DNA of 64,000 nt from Schizophyllum amplum (Eukaryota > Basidiomycota > Agaricomycetes > Agaricales > Schizophyllaceae): assembly GCA_007026445.1 (NCBI GenBank), contig VDMD01000016.1:434001-498000 (forward strand), written 5' to 3'. This document shows, in pieces, positions 35,818 to 46,177 of the stretch. The notes under the pieces were generated by a model. That model was not told where the DNA came from and did no database searches. It saw only the letters and a program-made list of their open reading frames with translations. The first letter of the stretch is position 1, and every line of letters starts with the position of its first letter. A program made the position numbers and the translations under genes.

Positions 35818-36012
35818 TCAAGCGGCTGCGACCTCCCTCTTCCAGTCGCTGCAGCCGGTGCAAGTGCCAGCCTTGACGGGAGCCTGCAGGGCGCGACGAG
35901 TCAGCACGTAATGATTCCACAGCGGGAGCAGAAGACGCACCGGGACGGGGGAGGCGACGACAGAAGCGGCGAGCGCGAGCGCGACGGCAGCAAAGAGGCG
36001 TGCGAACTGCAT
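35818..36012 (-). CDS. Small secreted peptide precursor, 45 residues
   Basis: Two exons, 35941-36012 and 35818-35883, separated by a 57-base GT-AG intron (GTGCGT..CTGCAG) in phase 0. Exon 1 encodes almost exactly a signal peptide: MQFARLFAAVALALAASVVA then SPVP. Exon 2 encodes only 21 residues: APVKAGTCTGCSDWKREVAAA. A strong h-region, an Ala-x-Ala-like cleavage site, the intron boundary at the mature N-terminus and a CxxC pair argue for a real secreted peptide. The C-terminus is not a CaaX box, so it is not a classical basidiomycete pheromone precursor. The gene stands alone, with more than 500 free bases on both sides. Function unknown. Confidence 0.55.
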   Translation of the reverse strand: MQFARLFAAVALALAASVVASPVPVRLLLPLWNHYVLTRRALQAPVKAGTCTGCSDWKREVAAA

Positions 36013-37951
36013 AGTGATGGACTTGGGTAGGCGACGCTGGACGGTGCTGACGAGAGGGCCGGGAGGGGAAGAGTCGCTGCTGGTCCGCGGTGGCAAACGG
36101 AAGTGAGAAAAGGATGCGAGGCGAGGATGGGCAGATGTAAATGGGCCGGACTCGCACCAGGCACAGCGGGCGCATGGTTTATGCACCCGAATTTCACGTC
36201 GTTGACGTCTGCGCGAACCCGATTGAGATAACGGCGCGGGGTCGTGCCCGTTCCTGAACACGATGCGCCACAACGCCCCGCCGTCAGCCGGGCTCACTCT
36301 CAGTCTGCTGCTCAAGCGCCTAGCGCGGCGCGGCAGGCGACGTTGGGCGCCCGGGCGCGGTACCCGGCGTCGTGAATCAGGTCGGTGCTGACGGCCTTCA
36401 GCACGGCTGAATGCAGGACGGAGAGGCCAAGCCCCGAGCACGCTCAGAGCGACTGCGGAATCTGCGGCGGAGGGCGCGCGCTATTTGCTTCAAACGTTGT
36501 TGTATTGTGCTCATGTCAATGGGAGGGACCTGGGAGGGACCGAGCGCCGTTCCGGTGCCAGTCGGGTCTTTACAAACCGACATGAAAGTCAGATGGGATG
36601 CGAGGACAGAGGCCCCTCGGACCACGTTCGTCCCCTGCACCTTGACCTGCTAGTCGATCCACCGCACGAAGCGCGGTGACAGCTACCGAGGTTGTCCTTC
36701 AGACATCCTCGTCAAGTTCTTCGGACTCTTCACTCTTGCCTTCCTGGAAGATTGGCACCCTCTGATACCATTGCGCTGCCCCTGCCCCTTCATGTTGCAA
36801 AAACGGAAGCCGAGATAGAAACACAAGGCTTCTCAATCGACCTGGATCGACGCGGGATCGACAAGAACGATAAACATTCGTCTACTGTCGCTGACTGGGC
36901 ACAATGAATACATTAGGCGGCAAGATACACTGCAAACCGCGTGTTTTCTACCACGTAGTAACGATAGCAAACATCACTGAGTGATTGCGCGAGCATTACC
37001 AGGAAGTGGCGAACAAACCATTCTGAGTAGTACCGCAGGTGCTACAGCCTGGCTAGCACATATGGTCTCACTCAGGTACCAGTGATGGTCACCCATGGGG
37101 CGTTGGCCAATGCCGACGACCCAACACACGTCGCCGCAGCCATCCCAACATCACTTGCGAGCAGCGCCGCCGTATTCAACACTGCTTTTTAATTCCCCAG
37201 CACAGCTCCACGAGTACTTGAACATGATGGATTCATTCAACAGGTTGGACTACATAGATGGTAATGGGCGAGAGAGATATAGCAAAGGGAGGAGGGGTGC
37301 AGGGAAGGGGAGCAGCGACAATAGGTAACGCCCCCGCCCAGCGGTCAGCTCCAGCTGGTTTGAATTGACTCAAGATCGTGTTCATGGCTGAGGTGATGAT
37401 TAGTATGAGGTGTGACTGGTCGGTTTGCAGACACACCTTCAGAGCGTGAATAAGCCTTGAGCGCTTGAGCGGCCAAACGACGCGCAGAATTCAGCGATGC
37501 CGGCGCTTCGTGAAGCCATTCAGCCCCGTCAGACTGAACGGCAGTGAGCGTCCGTCATCGCCGGCGGCGCCGATTCCTCGCGTCGGTCGGTGTACTAAGG
37601 CTGGGTGCGACACCGTCGCGGCGGAAGGCAAGACGGACACGCAAATTCTTGCAAGTCCCAATCTGTACCTGACCGGTTCAGGCCCAGCCCTGCGAGCACA
37701 TGCGCCGGGGGCCGCGGGCCGGGACATCTCTACAGGTCAGAAACGACGGTACTGCACGTAATGGTTTGTTCGGCCATTACAGGGAAGAACCAGAAACACG
37801 TCGTTAAGAAACACTGATACTACTACGAAGAGTTTTCCGAGTTACTACCACACAGAAACCACCTGGTTTGACGTGTAGGGCTCACGTACCGGGACGCACT
37901 CAGGAATCGATGAATATCGCCCGCAAGATTGTACGAAAGTCCGAGTCAGCC
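36013..37951. other. Gene-free stretch, 1.94 kb
   Basis: No recognisable coding exon, tRNA or repeat on either strand. It contains the promoter side of the small peptide gene and the 3' flank of the phosphatase gene. It is the longest empty interval of the window. Confidence 0.45.
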
Positions 37952-39163
37952 TCAAGAATCGACACCCTGGCTGTCGAGGGCGTACGCCAGGAGTTCGTAG
38001 ATCAGCAGGATCTGCTCGTCCCGCTGCACCATCCCGGGCCGTTGCTCGCGCAGCGCGTCCACCTCCTGCGCCACCATATCGTCCTTGCACGTCTCGGGTA
38101 AGGGCCCGAGCGGGGAGGGCGGTGGCACGAGGGACGGTGGCGTCGAGCGAGCAGGCGCACGTAGGACACCGAGCGACCGGAGCAAGGATGAGAGCGCGAT
38201 AAACGAGCCTGTTCGGCCGATACCCGCGGAGCAGCCGACGATGATAGGCGGGTCGGGATCGTCAGAGGGCTGGGGCGATAGCGAGGTGTCCCGGTTCGCG
38301 TCGTCGACGAGGCGGGCGAATTCCTGCAGCGAGGCGCGGTCCTGGGCTTCGGGGACGCCGTGGTCTGGCCAAGCGGCGTACAGCAGGTGCTGGAATACTA
38401 TCGGTGCGTCGTCCTTGCTGTGCTGAGCTTGCGAAGTTGCCGGAGATTGTTCCACGGGCTTGACGGAGATGATGCTCTTGACGCAGTTGGCGCGCTCGAT
38501 GTGCTCGCTTCGGACGAGGCTGACCTTGAGCGGGGCTGCCGCACACCCTGGTTCTGGGGGAATGATGATGGTCTGGCCGACGACCTCTGGGAAGTACGGG
38601 TGCGCCTTCCGCCGCCCGCCCTCCATATTCTGCGTCAGCTGCACAACCGTACGCACGCGCGTCGCAGGCATGTCCGCGGGGCGTTGCATGACCGCCACGG
38701 GCTGCGTTATGATGCTGAGGAACGCGTGCGACGTGTGCGGCAACGGCGCCTGCGTCGCGATCCACCACTTGCCTCCGTACTTTTCGCGCACCCAGTTCGC
38801 ATTGAGATACCTCTGCGCGTTAGAGGGGGGCGTGTCAGGATCAGGCGCAGTGACGCGAGTCCTGTCGTACGGCTCGAGCTGCAGGTACCGGTTGTGCTGC
38901 TCGTTGAGGGGCTGGCAGCCTGCAGTCACCGCATAGTGGTCCACAACATTCTGCTTGATGTCGAATGCATAGGATGAGCCCGCAAGAGACGCCTCTGCGA
39001 CGCTGGGCGGCTTGATCGTGGGATCGCGCTCGCGCTCAGCATCTTCGCGCGACCGGGTGCGCGCCATGTAGCGCTGCAGCTCGCGCTCCTCGAGATCGCC
39101 CACGACGCGCTTGAATCCATCGGGCGTCATTGCGCGTGCAAGCCATGCGTAGTCGGTCCTCAT
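37952..39163 (-). CDS. Protein-tyrosine phosphatase (classical PTP domain)
   Basis: Single exon. The frame is open from 39259 (MSGKVKRRLVS), but I choose the Met at 39163 (MRTDYAWLARAMTPDGF) because the upstream Met is only eight bases from the ATG of the divergent neighbour. Blocks: NRYLQLEPYDRTRV (phosphotyrosine loop region), YLNANWVREKYGGKWWIATQAP, VVQLTQNMEGGRRKAHPYFP, the WPD loop AAWPDHGVPE, and the P-loop GCSAGIGRTGSFIALSSLL with catalytic Cys and Arg. The Q-loop region reads EVDALREQRPGMVQRDEQ, ending YELLAYALDSQGVDS. The residue before the catalytic Cys is Gly, where PTPs usually have His. It removes phosphate from phosphotyrosine; in fungi such enzymes mostly act on MAP kinases, but the target here is unknown. 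About 402 residues, no transmembrane segment. Confidence 0.92.
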   Translation of the reverse strand: MRTDYAWLARAMTPDGFKRVVGDLEERELQRYMARTRSREDAERERDPTIKPPSVAEASLAGSSYAFDIKQNVVDHYAVTAGCQPLNEQHNRYLQLEPYDRTRVTAPDPDTPPSNAQRYLNANWVREKYGGKWWIATQAPLPHTSHAFLSIITQPVAVMQRPADMPATRVRTVVQLTQNMEGGRRKAHPYFPEVVGQTIIIPPEPGCAAAPLKVSLVRSEHIERANCVKSIISVKPVEQSPATSQAQHSKDDAPIVFQHLLYAAWPDHGVPEAQDRASLQEFARLVDDANRDTSLSPQPSDDPDPPIIVGCSAGIGRTGSFIALSSLLRSLGVLRAPARSTPPSLVPPPSPLGPLPETCKDDMVAQEVDALREQRPGMVQRDEQILLIYELLAYALDSQGVDS

Positions 39164-39267
39164 CGTCGCGGAAGACTTGGGTCTGACGTCGCTGTCGCCG
39201 CTGGAGACAAAAGCACGCCTGCATATGGAAACAAGGCGCCTCTTGACTTTGCCGCTCATCGTCCACG

Positions 39268-39787
39268 ATGTCGTCCTCGCTGTTGACGAAGGACACGGTC
39301 ATCAAGTGCGTGTGCATTGCGCAGAGTCTCCCATCCTACTTACGGTGCTGCAGGGTTAGCTCGACGCTTGACAAGTCCGTGGGCAAGAAGAACCTTATCG
39401 ATGGAAGCCCAGAGACGTGCTGGACATCTCAGCAGGTGCGTACGTGGGTTCCTCGCGATTGAATAGGATTTGACGCCCACCAAGGGCCTTCCCCAATACA
39501 TCCAAGTCGCGTTTGAACGTCCAGCAAGACCGGAGATCGTGTTCCTCACATTCCAAGGCGGATTCGTTGGCAAGACCTGCATCGTGACCGCGACGCAGCC
39601 GGGAAGCAACGACTGGCAAGAGATCGGTCGCATATACCCCGACGACGTCAACCGGCAGCAGACCTTCCCTCTCTCCACCCAACTCGCCGCCGACAGGCTC
39701 AGGCTGACCTTCCAAGAAAGCACCGACTTCTTTGGCCGCATCACTATCTACGACTTCTCCGTGCACGGCTCCCTCGCGGACGCCTAG
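39268..39787 (+). CDS. NR2C2-associated protein (NR2C2AP/TRA16) homologue, discoidin-like
   Basis: Three exons, 39268-39305, 39354-39435 and 39485-39787, join to 140 residues, the length of animal NR2C2AP. Sequence: MSSSLLTKDTVIKVSSTLDK, then NLIDGSPETCWTSQQ, LPQYIQVAFERPARPEIV, FLTFQGGFVGKTCIV, EIGRIYPDDVNRQQTFPL, RLRLTFQESTDFFGRITI, YDFSVHGSLADA. This is a single F5/8 type C-like (galactose-binding) beta-sandwich. A 31-base intron 2 would also keep the frame, but the 49-base choice gives the expected WTSQQGLPQYIQV. The cellular role in fungi is unclear. It starts eight bases from the longest phosphatase frame on the other strand, and its stop codon overlaps that of GH92 copy 2. Confidence 0.88.
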
Positions 39788-42700
39788 CGCGCGCTTGCGA
39801 ACCCGCCCGACGACAGACTCTCCGGCAGAATGCCCCCGCAATCGTCCGCCGCGTCCTTGTCCGCCGTGAGCGTGATGGTGATGTTGCCGCCTACCCTGAA
39901 CGCGTCGTAGAAATCAAAGTGGCACCGGGAGGGCAGCGTCTCCCCGTTGATCGCGACGCTCTCGACGTACGCGGCGACGCCCTCCGGGATCACCTGCGCC
40001 ACGGACGCGGGGTCGTAGCCGACGGTGGTGACGGTCGTGCTGACGCCAAGGTACGCGTTGTGGACTGTGTACTGGGGAATGAAGGGCGACAGGATTAAAA
40101 GTTGGGTCGTGGATGGAACTGGAGTCTCCATGAGTGCTGTCGTGAGGGTTTAGGGCGCAAAACTCACCAGGGTACAGTCCAAGAAGGTGGAAGGCCAGGA
40201 GGGACGACATGGCCGCCTGGTCATCGTTCCCGGGCAAACCAGCGGCCGCTAGAACCTTATGAGCTACAGCCATCGCTACGAATGCAAGCCACTCACTGAT
40301 GCCGAAATTCTCGAATACCACCTCCCGAACACGGTCGACCGACTTTGTCGGACGGTCCGCGTAGTGGTAACCTATGGGCGTCTGAAAGAGGGCTCATTCT
40401 CAGCCAAGTAGTACCCCGCGTCGAAGAAGTGGTCTAGGCGGTCAACGAAGGTTTCCTACATGCGATTCAGTGCATATCCATCGAGGCGGAAGATGACCAC
40501 AAACGTTACCGCCCATGAGCTCGATGAGGTACGCGGTATCGTGCGGCACGAACCATGCATACTCCCACGACGAGGACTCGTAAAAGCCGTTGGTGTTGTC
40601 TACACGATGTCAGACGACGAGCCAGAGCAGGCTGAGATGACACTCACCAGCAGTCAAAGAGCACGGCCTATTCGGGTTGTCGTCATTCGGTGAGCACTGT
40701 ATAGGATTCGTGTAGTTGAAGTCGCCGTTGGTCAGTCGCTTCTGTGGGAAGCCTGCACACCTCGTCAGGCAACGCTTATATCTGTGATTGCTAGCGCACC
40801 AGTGAAGCCATCGCTTTCAACACTCGGATCCCACACGTTGCGATACCACTACAGAGAAGAAGTCAGCGCCCCACTCATGGTTGAACAAGGTCTCAAGACT
40901 TCACATAAGACCGATTCGTGTATCGCTCCTCGTCGTCCGCATGCCCGAGCAGCTGCGCAACCTGCCGGATGCCAAAGTCCTCGAACGCATACTCCAGCGT
41001 GCGGCTGCCCTCGCGCGTCTGCCGTCCCACGCTAGCCGTGTCGAGTACCCCGGCAGGAACGTACTGGTATTGCCTGCAAATTGGCCGTCAACATATGCAG
41101 TTTCGACGCACAGAGCGTATCATGGTAGCCGAATCATGATATGCCCCAACTCGGAGTGCATGCCACGATCCCAACGACATGATTCCGACATGGTTCACCA
41201 TACTCACTTGTACACATCCGTCTGCCGACCCCAGATATTCCACTCCGGCGGGTTCACGTCGCCGTCGGTGAGCAGCGCGGAGTACAGCTCGTCAAGGTCG
41301 ATGCCCAGCGCGGCCGCCTCGTTGTGGTAGTGCACGGCGAAGTGAGAGACGATGTTGTCGGCGGATGAGCCGCTGAGGATGGGGTCAATTTGTGGCGACT
41401 GACAACTGCGAAAACTAAGCATACCCCTGCGTCCAGCCGGGAGATTGTTGGCGCGGGTTTCAGGCATCCAGCCCTGTTTGCGCCAGCCGTCGATGTAGTT
41501 GTCGACAATTTGGGCGAATTCGACGGGGGAGGTGAGGGTCATGAGGGGGTAGAAGGTGCGGAACTGCAAGAAGTATGAGCATGCGAATTATGGATTAGAG
41601 GAACAGCTCGCACGGTATCCCAGCTGCTTGTGGATTAGCAAGGTGTCGTACAAGGATGATACACGTGCCTGGCATATAGGGAATCGAAGTAGTACGATGT
41701 CGTGTCTGCAAACGTCCCTGCGTTTCTCCCGTGGCATTGTTCTTCGCTCGCCGTAAGTAACTGCAGGCCACACTCCTCATCCCACCCCACTCACCGGCGT
41801 CAATTCGCCCGATACAACCCCGAATACAGCATCTCCGTCACATTCGCCGGCGTGCCACCCACATCGATCTCAATCCGCCCCAACTTCTCATTCCATAGCG
41901 TCCTCGCCGCATCCCGCACCTCATCGAAGCTCGCGTCACCGATCTCAGACTCCGCGTTCGCGCAGGCCTGCGCGGCGGAGACGAAGGACACGCCGACGCG
42001 GATGGTGATCGAGGTGAGGTCGCCAGCGTAGGAGAAGAGCGCGCCGGACTCGTAGTGATCGCCGATGAGGGAGCGCGTGAAGTTGAGCTTGGTCTGGCCG
42101 AGGCCTTTGGCGTCGAGGCCGTAACTGGGCAGGATGAGTTGGATTCGGTAAGGAGAATGGCTGTGGAAGGTGCTCACGCGTTGGCCGCCCAGACACCGTA
42201 TTCGTCGAGTGATTGACTGCCTCCGTTGAGGAGGTCATAGCACGCGAAGGCTTGGTAGTTGTAGGAGCCAGGGCCGAAACTACAGCGATATCAGTTCATG
42301 CGTACATCTTGCATTCGCGAGACGCACCTCGATCCCCAGCGCCCACCAATAGTCACCCTCCCCGCATCCGGGTCGATCTCCATCTGCCCACCCACAAACG
42401 AGTTGGGCAAATCATTGGATAGATCGAGCACAAAGTATGCCTTCGACCCCTCCGGGAATGTGAATTGCTCCAGCCCCGCACGCCGCGTTGCCGTTGCCTC
42501 CATCTGGATCTCGTTGTCCAGCGTGAGGGAGAAGTACCCGGGCGCGCCGTCGTCGGTGTCGTTCTTGCGGTAGCGCTCGCGTGCGGCGAGACTTGTAGTG
42601 CAGGTGTTGAAGCCGTCCGGGCAGAGGAGGGGCATGATTTCGAAGTTGCCATAGGTGCCAAGGGAGGAGCCGGTGCCGCTGTCATGAAGAGGGCTGAGGC

Positions 42701-43138
42701 CGCGGACGCGTTCGTTTGGGTCGGTGATGTAGCCTGGGTGGAGGTTGAGATGGGGAGTGGAGTACAAGCGCGTCTGATTCGCACCAGCTGGGGCGTAGCC
42801 CGTCATGTCCGTGGTGATCTTGGCCATGCCAAAAGGAATGGAGGCTCCGGGACTAAGGGTGTCAGACTCGGAAAGAAAAGGTAAGGTATGCGACTCACCA
42901 GACATCACCATAATTGTCTAAACCCCCGCGTTAGCACGTTCAACATCTGAAAGTAGTGCCCCGCACCTGTTCCTATGAAAACGTTAACGAAGGACGTGTA
43001 GTCGGGGTTCGTTGCATTCGCCGCGTCTGCGATGGCTTGAGAGATACGCTCTTGAAGCTCAGGCGCAGGCTGCGCGTTAACAAAGAATGAAGAGAAGGAA
43101 AGTGCGAGACCGAGGACGGTCGAAGTACAAAATGGCAT
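39784..43138 (-). CDS. GH92 alpha-1,2-mannosidase copy 2
   Basis: Secreted GH92 enzyme, start at 43138: signal peptide MPFCTSTVLGLALSFSSFF, then NAQPAPELQERISQAIADA. In order: YTSFVNVFIGTDNYGDVCPGA, FGMAKITTDMTGYAPAG, HPGYITDPNERVRGLSPLHD, YGNFEIMPLLCPDGFNTCTT, GYFSLTLDNEIQMEATATRR, GLGQTKLNFTRSLIGDHYESG, NVTEMLYSGLYRANLTP, FRTFYPLMTLTSPVEFAQI, PETRANNLP, AGLPGNDDQAAMSSLLAFHL (catalytic region), PSRCHFDFYDAF and ITITLTADKDAADD, ending LSSGGFASAR. The only clear frame problem I found is near 41715 (one base fewer than copy 1). It removes alpha-1,2-mannose from high-mannose glycans outside the cell or in the secretory pathway. Its TAG stop overlaps the TAG of the convergent NR2C2AP gene. Confidence 0.92.
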
Positions 43139-43200
43139 CGTGCCGCACGAGAGGGGGAAGACTCAAGGCGACAGGAAGGCCGTGGGGGACCGAATGCCCT

Positions 43201-43208
43201 CTATATAA
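43201..43208 (-). promoter_or_regulatory. TATA box of GH92 copy 2
   Basis: Minus strand reads TTATATAG, about 63 bases upstream of the ATG at 43138, comparable to the spacing in GH92 copy 1. Confidence 0.5.
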
Positions 43209-43972
43209 GGTCCTGTGCGCGTCTTCTTGTTGATAGCACATGCTACGACGCAGCGGATCTGTGCGGAGGATGATGGAGGCCATGGAAGTCTCGATAAGCG
43301 CGGTGCGGCGTAGAGGCGCTCTTTTCACAGTTAGGATGACGGCGTAGTCGTGAGCAGAGTCTATGCTTCTGCACATGCAGCGTCGTCCCTTTCAGGGGTC
43401 GCGCACGAATTGAAGGAATATAGCCGTGAGAGGAGAGGACGTACGGCTGTACGGTCTTCATGAGTATCATCCTGCTTGTGTAAGTATAGGCGGGCAGGAT
43501 CGCATTGCATAAGGATTACTTCCATATCCTTTGCGAAAGCAGTATGTAAACGTCGAAGGCTACATGAGGGTTTACGTGCAGCTCTGCGGGTGAAGCACAA
43601 GCTGGAAAGGCCACGAGACCATAGCTGGCCGCAGTACAACCAGTCAAGAGTTTGAGAAATTTATAAAGGCCCAGCGAGTACAGGAGCAAGCCAGGCAAAA
43701 GAGTTCACAAATCGAGATTGTGAGTGAGACTCTGAGAGACGGAAGGAAGAGGCGTACGCCCGGATACGTCGGGCCGGTACTCCGCCTTCGCCACTTGTCA
43801 CAATCTGTCACGTCCATGCTGTCACTATTTCGACGCGTCTCGACGCGTTCACATCTTCGTCTCGAACCCTGACTTTCCCGGCCGCGATCTGGTCTTGTAC
43901 TTGCATAAATATTTGCAACCGGAAGGCTGCTTGGCAACACTCGACTCACTATATCTGGGCTTGCACTCATAA
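43209..43972. other. Divergent intergenic region, 764 bases
   Basis: 5' flanks of GH92 copy 2 (-) and Ask1 (+). No coding exon or RNA gene recognised. Confidence 0.4.
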
Positions 43973-45888
43973 ATGGCGGAACTACCCCCAAGGAAGCCCA
44001 TTCGTTCCCTGCCCCCGCGCTGGCGGCCCAACCCAAATCCAGAATCCATCGAAGTACCGGGGCTCGATACAACAGCCTCGGTGACAGACCAGATCGAACA
44101 GATCGAACAGCTGATCACTCTGAAGTTACAGGTGCGCATGCATGCGATGGGCTACAGCACTTATCCTGACGACACCGCAGAACATCGACGAGAACTTTGC
44201 TACGATCCACAGCCTTTTGATGAATAAGGTGCTGCCCGCGATTAAGCGGTACGGCACGGCCACTGAGCCAGCAAGAGAAGCTGCGAAGGTGCGTGCTATC
44301 GTCCCTAGAGACCAGTCCAAAGGTTCCGACCGTCATCAACCAGTTCTGGACATCATTCTACGAACAAGCTGCGCAGATTCGCATTCCGGCATACGATGAC
44401 TATGAGACCGTGCACGACGAGCCATCCGAACGTGGGGAAGCCTCGACCGCCCCATCTGAAGACCCTGCGCCCGAACAGTTCAATGAGCCATCAGGCTCTA
44501 CCGCTCCGAAGTACGACCAAAGCATGGCTTCTACGGAGATGTCCTTTGCTCCCGCCCAAGCCGCCGTCTCTTCCACCCCCGCAAGGCAGCGCGCGGATAT
44601 GGCGGACCGGACCCAAATGTCAGACGATTCTTGGACTGCCTCCGTCGAGTCGCCCTTGGTGCGCATGTCGCGCGATCTGCGCAGCTTAGCAGAAGACGAA
44701 GAAGAGCGATCCCGCCTCAACGCCACCGTGATGCACGAACGGACATTTATCCCTGCGTCTGCCAAGGGCAAGGAGCGTGAACAACCACTCTTGCACAATA
44801 TAATGCGCAACAAGACATATACGGGGGATGCGATCACTTCTGGTTTATATGCTTCGCCTTCGCGCTCGCGGCAGAAGATCAAAACTCCCGTGCCGCCGCC
44901 TCACTACAATCCTTCATGAACCGCGGCACCGACCCCGAAAATGGAACGGCGTCGTTGACCTCGAGCAAGTTGGAATATCCACGCCGCAGCGCGAGCGCTC
45001 GTATGCCACGGGGGACGACTCGGACGACGACGACCTGCCGCCGGGGATGTCTCCGCCGGTGCTGATGTCCCCAGCACGCGCGCCACGCTCGGTGCGCCGG
45101 ACGCCTGGACGTATGGCGATGGACCGAATCACGCGCGATCTCGTCACCGATGTGCAGCGCGCGGAGCGGGGCTATCAGTATGGCTACAGCACCACGGAAA
45201 GCAGCGTCAGCTCGATGCCGTCCGTGCCATCGTCTCTGTCGCGGTATCACCAACAGCCGTCCGAGTCGAGCGTGACAAACGATACGAGCCTGGAAAGCAT
45301 GATGCAGCGCATGGATATGCTAGGGGCGAGGGAGCTACGAGGATGACCCCGTGCTCACCAAGCATACCCCGCCGACGCGCCCGCTTACAACCAAGCGATC
45401 CCCCTCGACCTGCGGCGCGGCGGCGGGTCAGACTCGGATTCAGAAGACGACATGGTAAACGAGGACACGATGGACGCGACCGTGCAGCCCGGCGCCGCGT
45501 TCATGCTGGCCTCCGCCGGGCAGGGCGACGACTCCTTCGACTCCACCTCTTCACGCTCGTCCTCGGACTCGGTGGACGACGACGTCGTGCAGGCCCCATC
45601 CACCCTTTCGCGCGGCAGTGGGTGGACGCGGGGGATGACGACTCGGACTCGGACTCGGATGATGACGGGGTGGTGCAGGGGGATACGTCGACGCTGTTTG
45701 GCGCGCAGGGCGGGATGCATGCGCGGCAGTCGGTGGGGCCGGACGGGAATTTGAGGATGTTGGGGGAGGAGCTGTTGGAGGACACGATTGGGTACGTGCC
45801 ACCGATACCGGGGATGGTACCAGAAAGTCCGTCGCCTGCGGGAGAGTGGCCAATGCTGGGCGGGCGGCACGGGGTGGTAGACGAGTGA
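43973..45888 (+). CDS. ASK1: DASH/DAM complex subunit Ask1
   Basis: Kinetochore protein of the DASH ring that couples chromosomes to spindle microtubules. Start MAELPPRKPIRSLPPRWRP. The conserved Ask1 region follows at once: TDQIEQIEQLITLKLQNIDEN, FATIHSLLMNKVLPAIKRYG, EPAREAAKFWTSFYEQAAQIR. Two introns of about 50 bases (donors GTGCGC after LKLQ and GTGCGT after EAAK) splice in frame. The long remainder is Ser/Pro/Asp-rich, with phosphorylation-type motifs (SPLVRMSRDLRSL, MSPPVLMSPARAP, RTPGRMAMDRITRD) and acidic patches, as in other fungal Ask1 proteins, which are Cdk1 targets. Downstream of about 44917 the expected sequence changes frame several times (near 44917, 44990, 45325, 45640), again by single bases. 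The end ..GGRHGVVDE at 45888 is tentative. Confidence 0.87.
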
Positions 45889-46177
45889 TTCAGAACCACG
45901 CGCGTCGACACGCCACTCACCTATACACCATTTAACGGACATACCTGCATACAGCCTATATATATCATGTACCGCGCATCAACTTTTGGCATACATGTAC
46001 AATCCCGGAGCGCAGAATCCACAGGTTGGCAGTGCAATTGTGGCACGCGCATGCTGTACATATTCCCATTTCGAGCCGCGCGAAGATCTAATTCCGTTTC
46101 TGGTCTCAACCTCCATCACACGCGCCCTCGACTATTCGCATACGTTCCTCTGTACTCACGACAGCAGACCGCTCAAG

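Noticed and set aside
35818..36012. Basidiomycete mating pheromone precursor
   Set aside because: Has a classical signal peptide and lacks a C-terminal CaaX box; no pheromone receptor or homeodomain gene nearby.
38085..38977. Long plus-strand frames over the phosphatase gene
   Set aside because: They are the complementary strand of a well-conserved PTP domain in GC-rich sequence.
39436..39466. 31-base intron in the NR2C2AP gene
   Set aside because: It keeps the frame but inserts six unexpected residues; the 49-base choice ending at 39484 matches the family and local intron length.
16072..43138. The duplicated mannosidase genes as an assembly artefact (same locus placed twice)
   Set aside because: Copies differ in many codons, one intron and their flanks, and each has different neighbours.
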